A stretch of DNA of 17,482 nt from Methanomicrobiales archaeon (GTDB lineage Archaea; Halobacteriota; Methanomicrobia; Methanomicrobiales; Methanospirillaceae), in the NCBI GenBank assembly GCA_012798365.1, contig JAAZNH010000271.1, positions 1 through 17,482 of the forward strand, given 5' to 3'. A program made the translations under genes and the position numbers. The notes below the pieces were generated by a model. That model ran no database searches, was not told where the DNA came from, and worked only from the letters and a program-made list of their open reading frames with translations. Within the stretch, counting starts at the first letter, position 1. Every line of letters begins with the position of its first letter. Below, in pieces: positions 1 through 7,260 of the stretch.

Positions 1-1
1 C

Positions 2-703
2 ACCGAAGAGGCCGTGTTTGCCAATGCGGCAGTCCACCGTCACGTCAAAGACCTGCTCAAGAAACACAAGAAGTCCTGCGGCAAGGGTGATGAGGGTGCC
101 TGGGCACCGCAAATCGACGATGCCCTCGCATTTGAGCTCATTGCCGAGGCGACCGGAGCAGTTGCCGACGAGATGAACGTGGAAGTCGATATGGGCCTTG
201 ATGTGGCCGCAAGCCAGATGTGGGACGGGAAGAACTACCAGTACCGCTCCACAACGCGCTCCACGGAAGACCAGATCTCCTATATCGCCGAACTCGTCGA
301 CAAGTACAACCTGGTCTACATCGAAGATCCTCTCTTCGAGGACGACTTCGATGCATTCGCCGAACTCAACAACCAGATCGGTGACCGCTGCCTGGTCTGC
401 GGTGACGACCTCTTCGTTACCCAGGTCGACCGCATCCAGCAGGGCATCGAGAAGGACGCGGCCAATTGCGTCCTCATCAAACCCAACCAGGTCGGCACCT
501 TAACCGATACCTTCGAGGCGGTCCGGCTTGCCCATACCCATGGGATGGACACGGTGATGAGCCACCGGTCCGGAGAAACAACTGATACAACCATCGCACA
601 CCTTGCAACTGCATTCTCCTGCGTTTTCCTAAAGTGTGGTGTCGTGGGTGGAGAACGCATTGCAAAATTAAACGAACTGATTCGCATTGAGGAACAGCTA
701 TGA
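2..703 (+). CDS. eno: Enolase, C-terminal part (5' end outside window)
   Basis: Enolase interconverts 2-phosphoglycerate and phosphoenolpyruvate in the cytoplasm (gluconeogenesis and glycolysis). The frame is open to the left edge, so the N-terminal domain and the first part of the barrel are missing and about 233 residues remain. Visible family motifs in order: the metal-ligand region VDMGLDVAAS, IEDPLFEDD with its metal-binding Glu/Asp, CGDDLFVT with the third metal Asp, LIKPNQVGTLT with the catalytic Lys, and SHRSGETTDTTIAHLA, the substrate-binding loop. The C-terminus (GGERIAKLNELIRIEEQL) is normal, so the gene is cut by the window and not broken. Its TGA overlaps the rpsB start in ATGA, implying co-transcription and translational coupling. 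An eno-rpsB pair is typical of the archaeal rpoN/rpoK ribosomal operon. Confidence 0.97.
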   Translation, partial: TEEAVFANAAVHRHVKDLLKKHKKSCGKGDEGAWAPQIDDALAFELIAEATGAVADEMNVEVDMGLDVAASQMWDGKNYQYRSTTRSTEDQISYIAELVDKYNLVYIEDPLFEDDFDAFAELNNQIGDRCLVCGDDLFVTQVDRIQQGIEKDAANCVLIKPNQVGTLTDTFEAVRLAHTHGMDTVMSHRSGETTDTTIAHLATAFSCVFLKCGVVGGERIAKLNELIRIEEQL

Positions 704-1311
704 CAGCAGCAAATGAAATGGAAATTGAATTAAAAGAGCCGCTCATCCCCGTCGAGGAATATCTTGCAGCCGGTGTCCACATCGGCACCCAGCAGAAGAG
801 CGAGGACATGAAGAAGTTCATCTACCGCGTCCGCGGCGATGGCCTGTACATTCTCGATATCCGCGAGACTGACGCACGGATCAAGACCGTTGCCAAGTTC
901 TTAAACCAGTTCGAGGCACCCAACATCCTTGTCGTCACCTCCCGGCAGTATGGCCAGTACCCGGCCAAGAAGTTCGCTGACACCATCGGATCGATGTCGG
1001 CAAGCGGCCGGTTCATCCCGGGTCTCCTGACCAACCCCGTTCTCGATGCGTACATCGAGCCCTCGGTCATTGTCGTCACTGACCCGATCGGTGATGCCCA
1101 GGTCATCAACGAGGCAGTCCAGTGCGGGATCCCCGTTGTTGCACTCTGCGACACCAACAACATGACCAAGTTTGTCGACCTCGTCATCCCGACCAACAAC
1201 AAGGGACGCAAGGCCCTCTCGATGATCTACTTCCTCTTAACCCGCGAGATGCTCCGGCTCCGCGGTATCTCCACGGCACTCACTCCCGAGGACTTCGAAA
1301 CCGATTTCTAA
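700..1311 (+). CDS. rpsB: 30S ribosomal protein S2
   Basis: Small-subunit ribosomal protein S2 (uS2), 203 residues, the usual length for archaea. The sequence has the S2 opening (a short acidic tail, then EEYLAAGVHIGTQQKSEDMKKFIYRVRGDGLYILDI), the central VVTSRQYGQYPAKKFA segment, RFIPGLLTNP, and the conserved VVTDPIGDAQVINEA / IPVVALCDTNN block. The ATG is embedded in the eno stop (ATGA). It is the last gene of the eno transcript: a hairpin with poly-T overlaps and follows its stop codon. Confidence 0.97.
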   Translation: MTAANEMEIELKEPLIPVEEYLAAGVHIGTQQKSEDMKKFIYRVRGDGLYILDIRETDARIKTVAKFLNQFEAPNILVVTSRQYGQYPAKKFADTIGSMSASGRFIPGLLTNPVLDAYIEPSVIVVTDPIGDAQVINEAVQCGIPVVALCDTNNMTKFVDLVIPTNNKGRKALSMIYFLLTREMLRLRGISTALTPEDFETDF

Positions 1312-1329
1312 TTCGGTTTCCCCTTTTTT
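1297..1329 (+). terminator. Hairpin plus T6 terminator of the eno-rpsB transcript
   Basis: Perfect 8-base inverted repeat GAAACCGA (1297-1304) / TCGGTTTC (1313-1320) with an 8-base loop, followed by CCC and six T (1324-1329). The left arm is the last codons of rpsB and the loop contains its TAA. Archaeal termination mainly needs the T-tract; the stem makes this look like an intrinsic terminator. Confidence 0.7.
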
Positions 1330-1344
1330 GGTGACCGATATCTG

Positions 1345-1354
1345 GATATAATAG
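1345..1354 (+). promoter_or_regulatory. Possible TATA box for the MEMO1-mevalonate operon
   Basis: GATATAATAG lies between the rpsB terminator and the next ATG (1376). A start site about 25 bases downstream would fall at or next to the ATG, so the transcript may be leaderless or nearly so. An SD-like GAGGGTTGATC (1363-1373) would then be upstream of the RNA, so box and SD cannot both be used as drawn. Confidence 0.35.
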
Positions 1355-1375
1355 AAGGACCAGAGGGTTGATCCG

Positions 1376-2167
1376 ATGAAGATGCGTTCATGCGCAGTAT
1401 CCGGCATGTTCTATCCTAAGGATCCATCTCACCTGGAACAGCTGCTGGAAACATTCTTCTCTTCGGTAAAACCTGAGAAGATCAACCCCCATGGGATCGT
1501 TTCCCCCCATGCCGGGTATATCTATTCCGGTCAGGTTGCCGCCCACGCGTTTGGCACCCTTGATCCGGACTTTTCCGGTACTTTTATCGTGATTGGCCCC
1601 TCCCACCGGGGGTATCTCACCTGCGTCTCGAAGATTCCCTGGGAAACACCGCTTGGCATCATGGACATCGACGAGGAGTTGGCCGATGCAACCAACCTCC
1701 GCGTCGATGAAGCGGCCCATGCCGGCGAGCATTCCATCGAGGTCCAGATGCCGTTCATCAAGTACCGCTTCCCGCGGGCCCGGGTAGTCCCGGTGATGAT
1801 GGGCGAACAGGACTACGCGAATGCCCGACAGCTGGCAGAACAGCTGGCTGGCGCCATCCGGAACACGAAACGTGCAGTGAAAATTGTTGCATCAAGCGAC
1901 TTCTCGCACTACGTACCGGCACCTGTGGCAAAGGAAAACGACCTGTATGCTATCGAACCCTTGATGACCCTTGACACAAAAGAGTTTTATCGCAGGATCG
2001 AGGAGCGTTCAGTCACCTGCTGCGGGTACGGGCCGATCTCGGCAATGATAATGACCTGTGAAACATCTGGGGCAACACGAGCCCGTCTGATAACCTACGC
2101 GACCAGTGGCGATGTGACCGGTGACAACCGGGAAGTTGTGGGGTATGCCGGTATTGCGGTGATCTAG
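1376..2167 (+). CDS. MEMO1-family protein (AmmeMemoRadiSam, Memo module)
   Basis: 263-residue member of the MEMO1 family, related to extradiol-dioxygenase-like folds. In archaea the biochemical role is not settled. Family landmarks are present: the N-terminal GMFYPKDP, VSPHAGYIYSG (His45), IGPSHRG (His77), AGEHSIEVQMPFIKYRFP, VASSDFSHY, and a late CCGYGPISAMI. The histidines and the late Cys match in position the metal-binding residues described for human MEMO1. The ATG at 1376 follows the terminator of rpsB; it is the first gene of the next block, with only one base between its TAG and the mevalonate kinase start. A MEMO gene beside eno/rpsB and mevalonate kinase is a recurrent archaeal arrangement, which hints at a link to lipid or redox metabolism, but the sequence does not prove one. 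Confidence 0.92.
   Translation: MKMRSCAVSGMFYPKDPSHLEQLLETFFSSVKPEKINPHGIVSPHAGYIYSGQVAAHAFGTLDPDFSGTFIVIGPSHRGYLTCVSKIPWETPLGIMDIDEELADATNLRVDEAAHAGEHSIEVQMPFIKYRFPRARVVPVMMGEQDYANARQLAEQLAGAIRNTKRAVKIVASSDFSHYVPAPVAKENDLYAIEPLMTLDTKEFYRRIEERSVTCCGYGPISAMIMTCETSGATRARLITYATSGDVTGDNREVVGYAGIAVI
2158..2164 (+). promoter_or_regulatory. Strong SD that fixes a TTG start for mevalonate kinase
   Basis: GGTGATC is a seven-base match to the complement of the archaeal 16S 3' end. It sits inside the last codons of the MEMO1 gene, four bases before TTG 2169. The nearby ATG at 2177 is out of frame, so the SD supports the TTG. Confidence 0.6.
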
Positions 2168-2168
2168 G

Positions 2169-3038
2169 TTGGCAACATGGAGTGCGCCGGGCAAAGTGTT
2201 TTTGTTCGGCGAGCATGCGGTAGTATACGGGAAGCCCGGCATAGCCATGGCCATCAAGCCGCGGGTCTTTGTGACCGTGCGCAATACCCCGCGGGCCCAG
2301 AAAGCCAAGTCCCCGTATATTGACGGGTGCTTTGAAGCCATGGGGGTTGTCGGCAGCGTGTACATCAACTCGCAGATCCCAAGTTCCTCGGGCCTGGGGT
2401 CGTCAGCGGCGGTTACGGTCGCAACACTCTGTGCCATCAATGATGAGTTCAAGATGAACAAGACGCGGGAGGATATTGCCAATATGGCGTTTGAGATCGA
2501 GAAGACCGTGCAGAAAGGCCGGGCGAGCCCGACTGACACGACGGTCTCGTCCTATGGAGGGATTGTCCTGATCAGCGGGGGATCGCGCCGCCGGCTTCCT
2601 CCCCAGAACATGCACCTGGTCATCGGCGACTCCCTGGTCTCCCACAGCACGGCACGGATGGTCGAGCAGGTTGCTGAGCTTAAGAAGAAGCATCCCGAGA
2701 TCGTTGATCCGGTCATGAATGCAATCGAGGGAGTGACCCTTGCAGGAATCCACCAGCTGAGCAATCCCCGGGAGCTCGGGCGGTACATGAACATGAACCA
2801 CAACCTCCTGGAAGTGCTGGGAGTTGGCAACAACCAGCTCGGAAAGATGGTGCTTGCGGCCCGCTCTGCCGGGGCATTCGGTGCCAAGATCACCGGGGCC
2901 GGCGGGGGCGGGAGCATGGTTGCCCTCTGTCCCAAACCGCTCAAGCACCGTGTTGCCGCGGCCATCGAATCCTGCGAGGCACGGGCAATTGTAACCGGGA
3001 TCGACACTGAAGGAGCACGCAAGGAGAAAAATGTCTGA
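2169..3038 (+). CDS. mvk: Mevalonate kinase
   Basis: ATP-dependent phosphorylation of mevalonate to 5-phosphomevalonate, the first committed kinase step of archaeal isoprenoid synthesis. GHMP kinase fold, 289 residues. Motif 1: SAPGKVFLFGEHAVVYG (5-21), with the HAVVYG stretch usual for mevalonate kinases. Motif 2: the glycine-rich ATP loop PSSSGLGSSAA (71-81). SPTDTTVSSYGG carries the likely catalytic Asp123. Motif 3: GAKITGAGGGGSMVAL (238-253). It starts at TTG 2169 (see the SD entry), one base after the MEMO1 stop, and overlaps the IPK start by 8 bases, so the three genes are one translationally coupled unit. It is shorter than eukaryotic homologues but normal for methanogens. Confidence 0.95.
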   Translation: MATWSAPGKVFLFGEHAVVYGKPGIAMAIKPRVFVTVRNTPRAQKAKSPYIDGCFEAMGVVGSVYINSQIPSSSGLGSSAAVTVATLCAINDEFKMNKTREDIANMAFEIEKTVQKGRASPTDTTVSSYGGIVLISGGSRRRLPPQNMHLVIGDSLVSHSTARMVEQVAELKKKHPEIVDPVMNAIEGVTLAGIHQLSNPRELGRYMNMNHNLLEVLGVGNNQLGKMVLAARSAGAFGAKITGAGGGGSMVALCPKPLKHRVAAAIESCEARAIVTGIDTEGARKEKNV

Positions 3039-3786
3039 CCTGTGTATCCTCAAACTCGGCGGCAGCGTCATCACCGACAAGCGGGCTGACTGCGCTGTCA
3101 ACCGCGACCAGCTTGCTGCGGTAGCAGCAGCAATTGCCCGTGCCCGGACCACAGGAATCGTGGTCATCCACGGGGCCGGCTCCTGCGGGCACCCCGACGC
3201 AAAGCGTTACCACCTGGACCAGGGAGCCAAGGCGGGAGAGACCGAAGGCATCGTTGTTACCCACAAAGCGGTATGCGGCCTTAATGGCGAGGTTGTCCTT
3301 GCCCTGCGGGAGAACGGCGTGCCAGCCATTGGTATCCACCCGCTGCACCTGGGCATTGCCGACAATGGCCGGCTTGTCGGGTTTGAGACCCGGCACCTTG
3401 CAACGATGCTCGCATTAGGGATGGTCCCGGTGATCCACGGCGACGTGGTGATGGACCTTTCAAAAGGAGCCTGTATCGTCTCCGGCGACCAGCTGGCAAG
3501 TTATCTTGCCCCGGCCCTTGCCATCCGCAGGGTCGGGCTCGCCACCGATGTACCGGGAGTCCTGGACGGGGGAAGCGTAGTTTCCCGCATCACGCGGAAA
3601 ACGATCGCTGCCATCCCCCTGGGCAACTCGTCACATACCGATGTCACCGGTGGAATGAAAGGAAAGATCGATGAAATGCTCGTCCTTGCGGATGCAGGGA
3701 TCGGGTCAGACATTTTCCATGTCTCGCGGGTGGCGGATTTCCTCACCGGATCCCCGCATGGCGGGACGATGGTGAGAGGAGAGTAA
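3031..3786 (+). CDS. Isopentenyl phosphate kinase
   Basis: Phosphorylates isopentenyl phosphate to isopentenyl diphosphate with ATP, the last kinase step of the archaeal modified mevalonate pathway. Amino-acid-kinase fold, 251 residues. The N-terminal KLGGSVITDK (8-17) is the nucleotide-binding Lys/Gly motif. HGAGSCGHPDAKRY (47-60) holds His54, which aligns with the catalytic His known from Methanocaldococcus IPK; most IPKs have GAGSFGHP, so Cys replaces Phe here. VIHGDVVMD and VSGDQLASYLA are the usual downstream IPK motifs, and HTDVTGGMKGKIDEM the ATP/Mg region. The ATG has AAGGAG four bases upstream and lies inside the end of mvk. The lineup mvk-IPK-fni strongly supports IPK over a glutamate or carbamate kinase. 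Confidence 0.94.
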   Translation: MSDLCILKLGGSVITDKRADCAVNRDQLAAVAAAIARARTTGIVVIHGAGSCGHPDAKRYHLDQGAKAGETEGIVVTHKAVCGLNGEVVLALRENGVPAIGIHPLHLGIADNGRLVGFETRHLATMLALGMVPVIHGDVVMDLSKGACIVSGDQLASYLAPALAIRRVGLATDVPGVLDGGSVVSRITRKTIAAIPLGNSSHTDVTGGMKGKIDEMLVLADAGIGSDIFHVSRVADFLTGSPHGGTMVRGE

Positions 3787-3790
3787 GATC

Positions 3791-4882
3791 ATGGCAGACA
3801 AGAAACGGTTAACCTCGTCACGCAAGCTCGATCACCTGCGGATCTGTGCAGAAGAACCGGTTGAGTCCGGCGATCCCGGGTTTGGTGATGTCAGGTTTGT
3901 CCATAATGCACTTCCCGAGTGCGATATGGGCAGGATCAGTCTTGAGAGCCGGTTTCTGCACCACACGTTCTCTTCACCACTCTTCATCTCTGCCATGACC
4001 GGGGGACACCCCGGCACAAAAGAGGTCAATGCCCGGCTTGCCCGCGCTGCGGAGATGTATGGTCTTGGCATGGGTGTCGGTTCCCAGCGGGCTGCCCTTG
4101 AAAAACCGGACCTTGCCGATACGTTCTCGGTGGTCCGGGACGAGGCGCCGCATGCATTCCTTGTCGGCAACCTCGGGGCAGTCCAGCTCCGGGATCACGG
4201 GATCGAATGGGCGGAGAAGGCCGTTGAAATGATCGAAGCCGATGCCCTTGCCATCCACCTCAACTTCCTGCAGGAGGCGATCCAGCCGGAGGGCGACCAT
4301 AACGCCAAAGGGTGCCTTGAAGCCATTGCCCGCCTGTGTGCCGACTTCAGGACGCCGGTCATCATCAAGGAGACCGGCTGCGGGATATCGGCAGCCACGG
4401 CGCGGCAGCTCTGGAGTGCCGGCGCCAGCGCCATTGATATCGGGGGCTGGGGCGGGACCTCGTGGGCGGCTGTTGAAAGTGTCCGGGCTAAAGAGACCGG
4501 GCGGGAGCATGACAAGGGGTTGCAAAGCCTCGGCCAGGACTTTGCCTGCTGGGGGATCCCCACGGTCGTGAGCCTTGCCGAGGTGCTGGCAACCGGTAAC
4601 CCGGTCATCGCCTCGGGCGGCATCCGGAGCGGCATGGACATGGCAAAGAGCCTCGCGTTCGGCGCCGACCTCTGCGGCATGGCCCTCCCGCTCCTGCAGC
4701 CTGCCATGAAGAGCGACGAAGCCCTGGCACAGAAAATTGAAGCAATCCACCGTGAACTCACGGTGACGATGTTCCTTACCGGGTCGGAGCGGGTTCCCGA
4801 CCTCCGGAAGGCATCCGTGCAGATCACCGGGAAGACCCGGCAGATGATCGATAAGGATAATCCGGCACGGATCAAACGATAA
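3791..4882 (+). CDS. fni: Isopentenyl-diphosphate delta-isomerase, type 2 (FMN)
   Basis: Type 2 IPP isomerase converts isopentenyl diphosphate to dimethylallyl diphosphate, using reduced FMN. 363 residues in a TIM barrel. Visible: RKLDHLRIC near the N-terminus (substrate binding), PLFISAMTGGHPGTKEVN (63-80) for FMN, GVGSQRAALE, then HLNFLQEAIQPEGD (156-169), which contains the catalytic Gln165 and Mg-binding Glu167 positions. IIKETGCGIS (191-200), DIGGWGGTSWAAVE and the phosphate-binding ASGGIRSGMDMAKSLAFGAD (274-293) complete the set. The start has GGTGAGAGGAG upstream and follows IPK by four bases. It is the last gene before a poly-T break and supplies DMAPP to the prenyl synthase two genes downstream. 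Confidence 0.96.
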   Translation: MADKKRLTSSRKLDHLRICAEEPVESGDPGFGDVRFVHNALPECDMGRISLESRFLHHTFSSPLFISAMTGGHPGTKEVNARLARAAEMYGLGMGVGSQRAALEKPDLADTFSVVRDEAPHAFLVGNLGAVQLRDHGIEWAEKAVEMIEADALAIHLNFLQEAIQPEGDHNAKGCLEAIARLCADFRTPVIIKETGCGISAATARQLWSAGASAIDIGGWGGTSWAAVESVRAKETGREHDKGLQSLGQDFACWGIPTVVSLAEVLATGNPVIASGGIRSGMDMAKSLAFGADLCGMALPLLQPAMKSDEALAQKIEAIHRELTVTMFLTGSERVPDLRKASVQITGKTRQMIDKDNPARIKR

Positions 4883-4890
4883 AAGGGACC

Positions 4891-4908
4891 CTGGTACTTT
4901 TTTACCGA
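4891..4908 (+). terminator. Poly-T termination site after fni
   Basis: T6 at 4898-4903 lies between GGTA and TACC, which could form a very short stem (GGTA-CTTTTTT-TACC, approximate). It is the only gap between fni and the RNase J gene, so a partial terminator or read-through point is likely here. Confidence 0.4.
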
Positions 4909-4913
4909 AGTAC

Positions 4914-4934
4914 GATCACCTCCAGATTAAGGAG
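4914..4934 (+). promoter_or_regulatory. Anti-SD-like sequence next to the RNase J ribosome binding site
   Basis: GATCACCTCC (4914-4923) is the same ten bases as the 3' end of archaeal 16S rRNA, the anti-Shine-Dalgarno. Seven bases later comes the gene's own SD, AAGGAG (4929-4934), and ATG follows at 4943. CTCC (4920-4923) can pair with GGAG (4931-4934) and hide the SD in a short stem. This may be coincidence; see findings. Confidence 0.35.
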
Positions 4935-4942
4935 AAATAAAC

Positions 4943-6280
4943 ATGGATATAGAAATCATGGCCGTAGGCGGGTATGATGAAGTAGGCAGGAATATGACTG
5001 CCGTCCGCTGCGGAAAGGAAATTGTCATCTTTGATATGGGCCTGCGCCTTGACCAGGTGATGATCCACGAGGATGCCGAGATTGAAGGCATGAACACGGC
5101 AGACCTGATCAAGATCCGGGCCATCCCGGATGACACCCGTCTCTCCTCTCTTGACGGGACGGTAAAAGCGATTGTCTGCTCGCATGGGCACCTCGACCAC
5201 ATCGGGGCGGTTCCCAAGCTTGCGCAGAAGTATAATGCGCCGATCATCTCCACCCCGTACACCACGGAACTGGTCCGGCAGCAGATCGCCGGCGACAAGA
5301 AATATACCGGCAACAACCAGCTCTTTGCCTTAAAGGCCGGGCAGCGGTACACCCTCTCGCAGAGCCTTGTGCTCGAGTTTGTCCGGACCCAGCACTCCAT
5401 CATCGACGCTGTCACTCCGGTGCTGCACACGCCGCACGGTGCGATTGTCTATGCGCTGGATTTCAAGCTGGACCGGACCCCGGTGGTCGGAGAGCCGCCG
5501 GACTTTGCCCGGCTCCGCCAGATCGGCAAGGAGGGCGTTCTTGCCCTTATCGTTGAGTCCACGAATATCGGCAGGAAAGGCCGCTGCCCGAGCGAACGGG
5601 TGGCCCGCGATCTTGTCCGAGACACGATTACCAGTTACGAGGACGACAAAAACGCCATCGTGGTTTCCACGTTCTCCTCCCATATTGCGCGGATCAAGAC
5701 CATTGCCGAGTGCGCCCACGAGATCGGCCGTAAACCCGTGCTTCTTGGCAGGTCCATGGAGAAGTACACGGTGACGGCAGAACAAATGAAACTCGTCTCG
5801 TTCCCCGAGACCACCAGTGTCTTTGGCAACCGCCGGACCGTTGACCGGACACTGCGGCGGATCATGAAAGGCGGTAAGGACACGTTCCTGCCGATCGTCA
5901 CCGGCCACCAGGGCGAACCCGGGTCGATCCTGACCCGCATCGCCACCGGCGACACGCCGTACATGCTCACGCAGGGGGACAAGGTCATGTTCTCGGCCAA
6001 CATCATCCCGAACCCGATGAACTATGGGCAGCGCTACCTGGTCGAGGCGCGCCTCAGGCTGGTCGGGGCCCGGGTCTTTGATGACCTCCATGTCAGCGGC
6101 CACGCGTACCGCGAGGACCACTATGAGCTGCTGCAGCTGCTCCAGCCGCAGCACCTGGTCCCGGCGCATGGCAGCATGATGATGACTGCAGAATACACGC
6201 AGTTTGCCGGCGAACTTGGATACACTGCGCATTCCACCGTGCATGTGCTGAGAAACGGCCAGCGGGTGAAGATCAATTAA
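4943..6280 (+). CDS. Archaeal RNase J (beta-CASP 5'-3' exoribonuclease)
   Basis: Metallo-beta-lactamase/beta-CASP ribonuclease, 445 residues. It lacks the N-terminal KH domains of archaeal CPSF1, as expected for aRNase J. It probably degrades or trims RNA 5' to 3' in the cytoplasm. Key residues: the opening MAVGGYDEVGRNMTAV; the zinc motif HGHLDH (81-86, HxHxDH); RTQHSIID with His151; YALDFKLD with Asp173; ESTN (205-208). Near the C-terminus are the beta-CASP HVSGHAYREDH and LVPAHG histidines. The ATG has AAGGAG eight bases upstream. The gene lies between fni and idsA, an order recurring in methanogens, though no functional link to lipid synthesis is evident. It is followed 13 bases later by idsA. 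Confidence 0.93.
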   Translation: MDIEIMAVGGYDEVGRNMTAVRCGKEIVIFDMGLRLDQVMIHEDAEIEGMNTADLIKIRAIPDDTRLSSLDGTVKAIVCSHGHLDHIGAVPKLAQKYNAPIISTPYTTELVRQQIAGDKKYTGNNQLFALKAGQRYTLSQSLVLEFVRTQHSIIDAVTPVLHTPHGAIVYALDFKLDRTPVVGEPPDFARLRQIGKEGVLALIVESTNIGRKGRCPSERVARDLVRDTITSYEDDKNAIVVSTFSSHIARIKTIAECAHEIGRKPVLLGRSMEKYTVTAEQMKLVSFPETTSVFGNRRTVDRTLRRIMKGGKDTFLPIVTGHQGEPGSILTRIATGDTPYMLTQGDKVMFSANIIPNPMNYGQRYLVEARLRLVGARVFDDLHVSGHAYREDHYELLQLLQPQHLVPAHGSMMMTAEYTQFAGELGYTAHSTVHVLRNGQRVKIN

Positions 6281-6293
6281 CCTGGAGTATATT

Positions 6294-7259
6294 ATGTCGG
6301 AACTTCCCTCATACCTGGAATCGGTTGCACAAACCATCGATCACATGATCGACCGCTACTTTGTCGACAAGACAGGGCAGCTGAACAAGGCCTCCGCCCA
6401 CCTGCTCGCGGCCGGGGGAAAACGCCTCCGCCCGGCGGTGGTGATGCTTGCTGCAGATGCAGTAAAACCGGGCTGTTCGGATGATATCCTGCATGCAGCC
6501 CTTGCGCTTGAAGTGACGCATACGTTCACCCTTGTCCACGATGACATCATGGATGACGACAAGCTCCGCCGGGGTGTCCAGACGGTCCATACGAAATGGG
6601 ACATGCCGACCGGTATCCTTGCCGGGGATGTTTTGTATGCCCGTGCTTTTGAGCATATCTGCATGGCGAATGCCGCAGATGACGCAAAGATCCGTGCCGT
6701 GAACATGCTGGCAAAAGCCTGCGACGAGATCTGTGAAGGCCAGCACATGGATATGTCCTTTGAGCACCGGACTGACGTGACCGAGGGCGAGTACATGGAG
6801 ATGGTCAGGAAGAAGACCGGTGTCCTGTACGCGGCTGCAGCGGGAATCGGAGCTACCCTTGCCGGAGGCAATGGCGTCCAGGTCAAGGCACTGTACAGTT
6901 TCGGGCTCAACACCGGTATCGCATTCCAGATCCAGGATGATCTCATCGACCTGTTGACTCCTCCGGAGAAGAGCGGGAAGGACCAGGCTTCCGACCTCCG
7001 CGAGGGTAAGCAGACGCTCCTCATGATCAAGGCACGCGAGAAGGGCCTTGACCTGAAAAAATACCAGAAAGACCTGACCCCGGCGGAGATCCAGGCCGCG
7101 ATCCAGGAACTGACCGATTCCGGTGTCATCGGGGACGTGAAAGGGATAGCAGCCGCGCTTGTTTCCGACAGCAACCGGCACCTCTCCATTCTTCCCGCCT
7201 CAAAAGAGCGCCAGCTCCTCATGGATGTTGGCGAGTTCTTTGTTACCCGGAGTTATTAG
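6294..7259 (+). CDS. idsA: Short-chain prenyl diphosphate synthase (GGPP/FPP type)
   Basis: Condenses DMAPP with IPP units to make the C15/C20 allylic diphosphate that becomes the isoprenoid chain of archaeal ether lipids. 321 residues, all-helical trans-prenyltransferase fold. GGKRLRPAVVMLA (41-53) is the IPP-binding region. The first Asp-rich motif DDIMD is at 83-87 and the second, DDLID, at 215-219. GVQTVHTKW and GDVLYARAFE lie between them. The fifth residue before the first motif is Phe78 and the fourth is Thr79. In archaeal GGPP synthases an aromatic at -5 with a small residue at -4 is compatible with stopping at C20, so GGPP is the likelier end product. GGAG lies six bases before the ATG. 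The stop is one base before the gltX start. Confidence 0.94.
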   Translation: MSELPSYLESVAQTIDHMIDRYFVDKTGQLNKASAHLLAAGGKRLRPAVVMLAADAVKPGCSDDILHAALALEVTHTFTLVHDDIMDDDKLRRGVQTVHTKWDMPTGILAGDVLYARAFEHICMANAADDAKIRAVNMLAKACDEICEGQHMDMSFEHRTDVTEGEYMEMVRKKTGVLYAAAAGIGATLAGGNGVQVKALYSFGLNTGIAFQIQDDLIDLLTPPEKSGKDQASDLREGKQTLLMIKAREKGLDLKKYQKDLTPAEIQAAIQELTDSGVIGDVKGIAAALVSDSNRHLSILPASKERQLLMDVGEFFVTRSY

Positions 7260-7260
7260 A

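Noticed and set aside
5330..6337. Long open frame on - opposite RNase J (335 codons)
   Set aside because: Shadow of GC-rich codon use; the + strand protein has all catalytic motifs and the - frame has no domain pattern.
6309..7181. 290-codon open frame on - opposite idsA
   Set aside because: Antisense shadow of a clearly recognised prenyl synthase.
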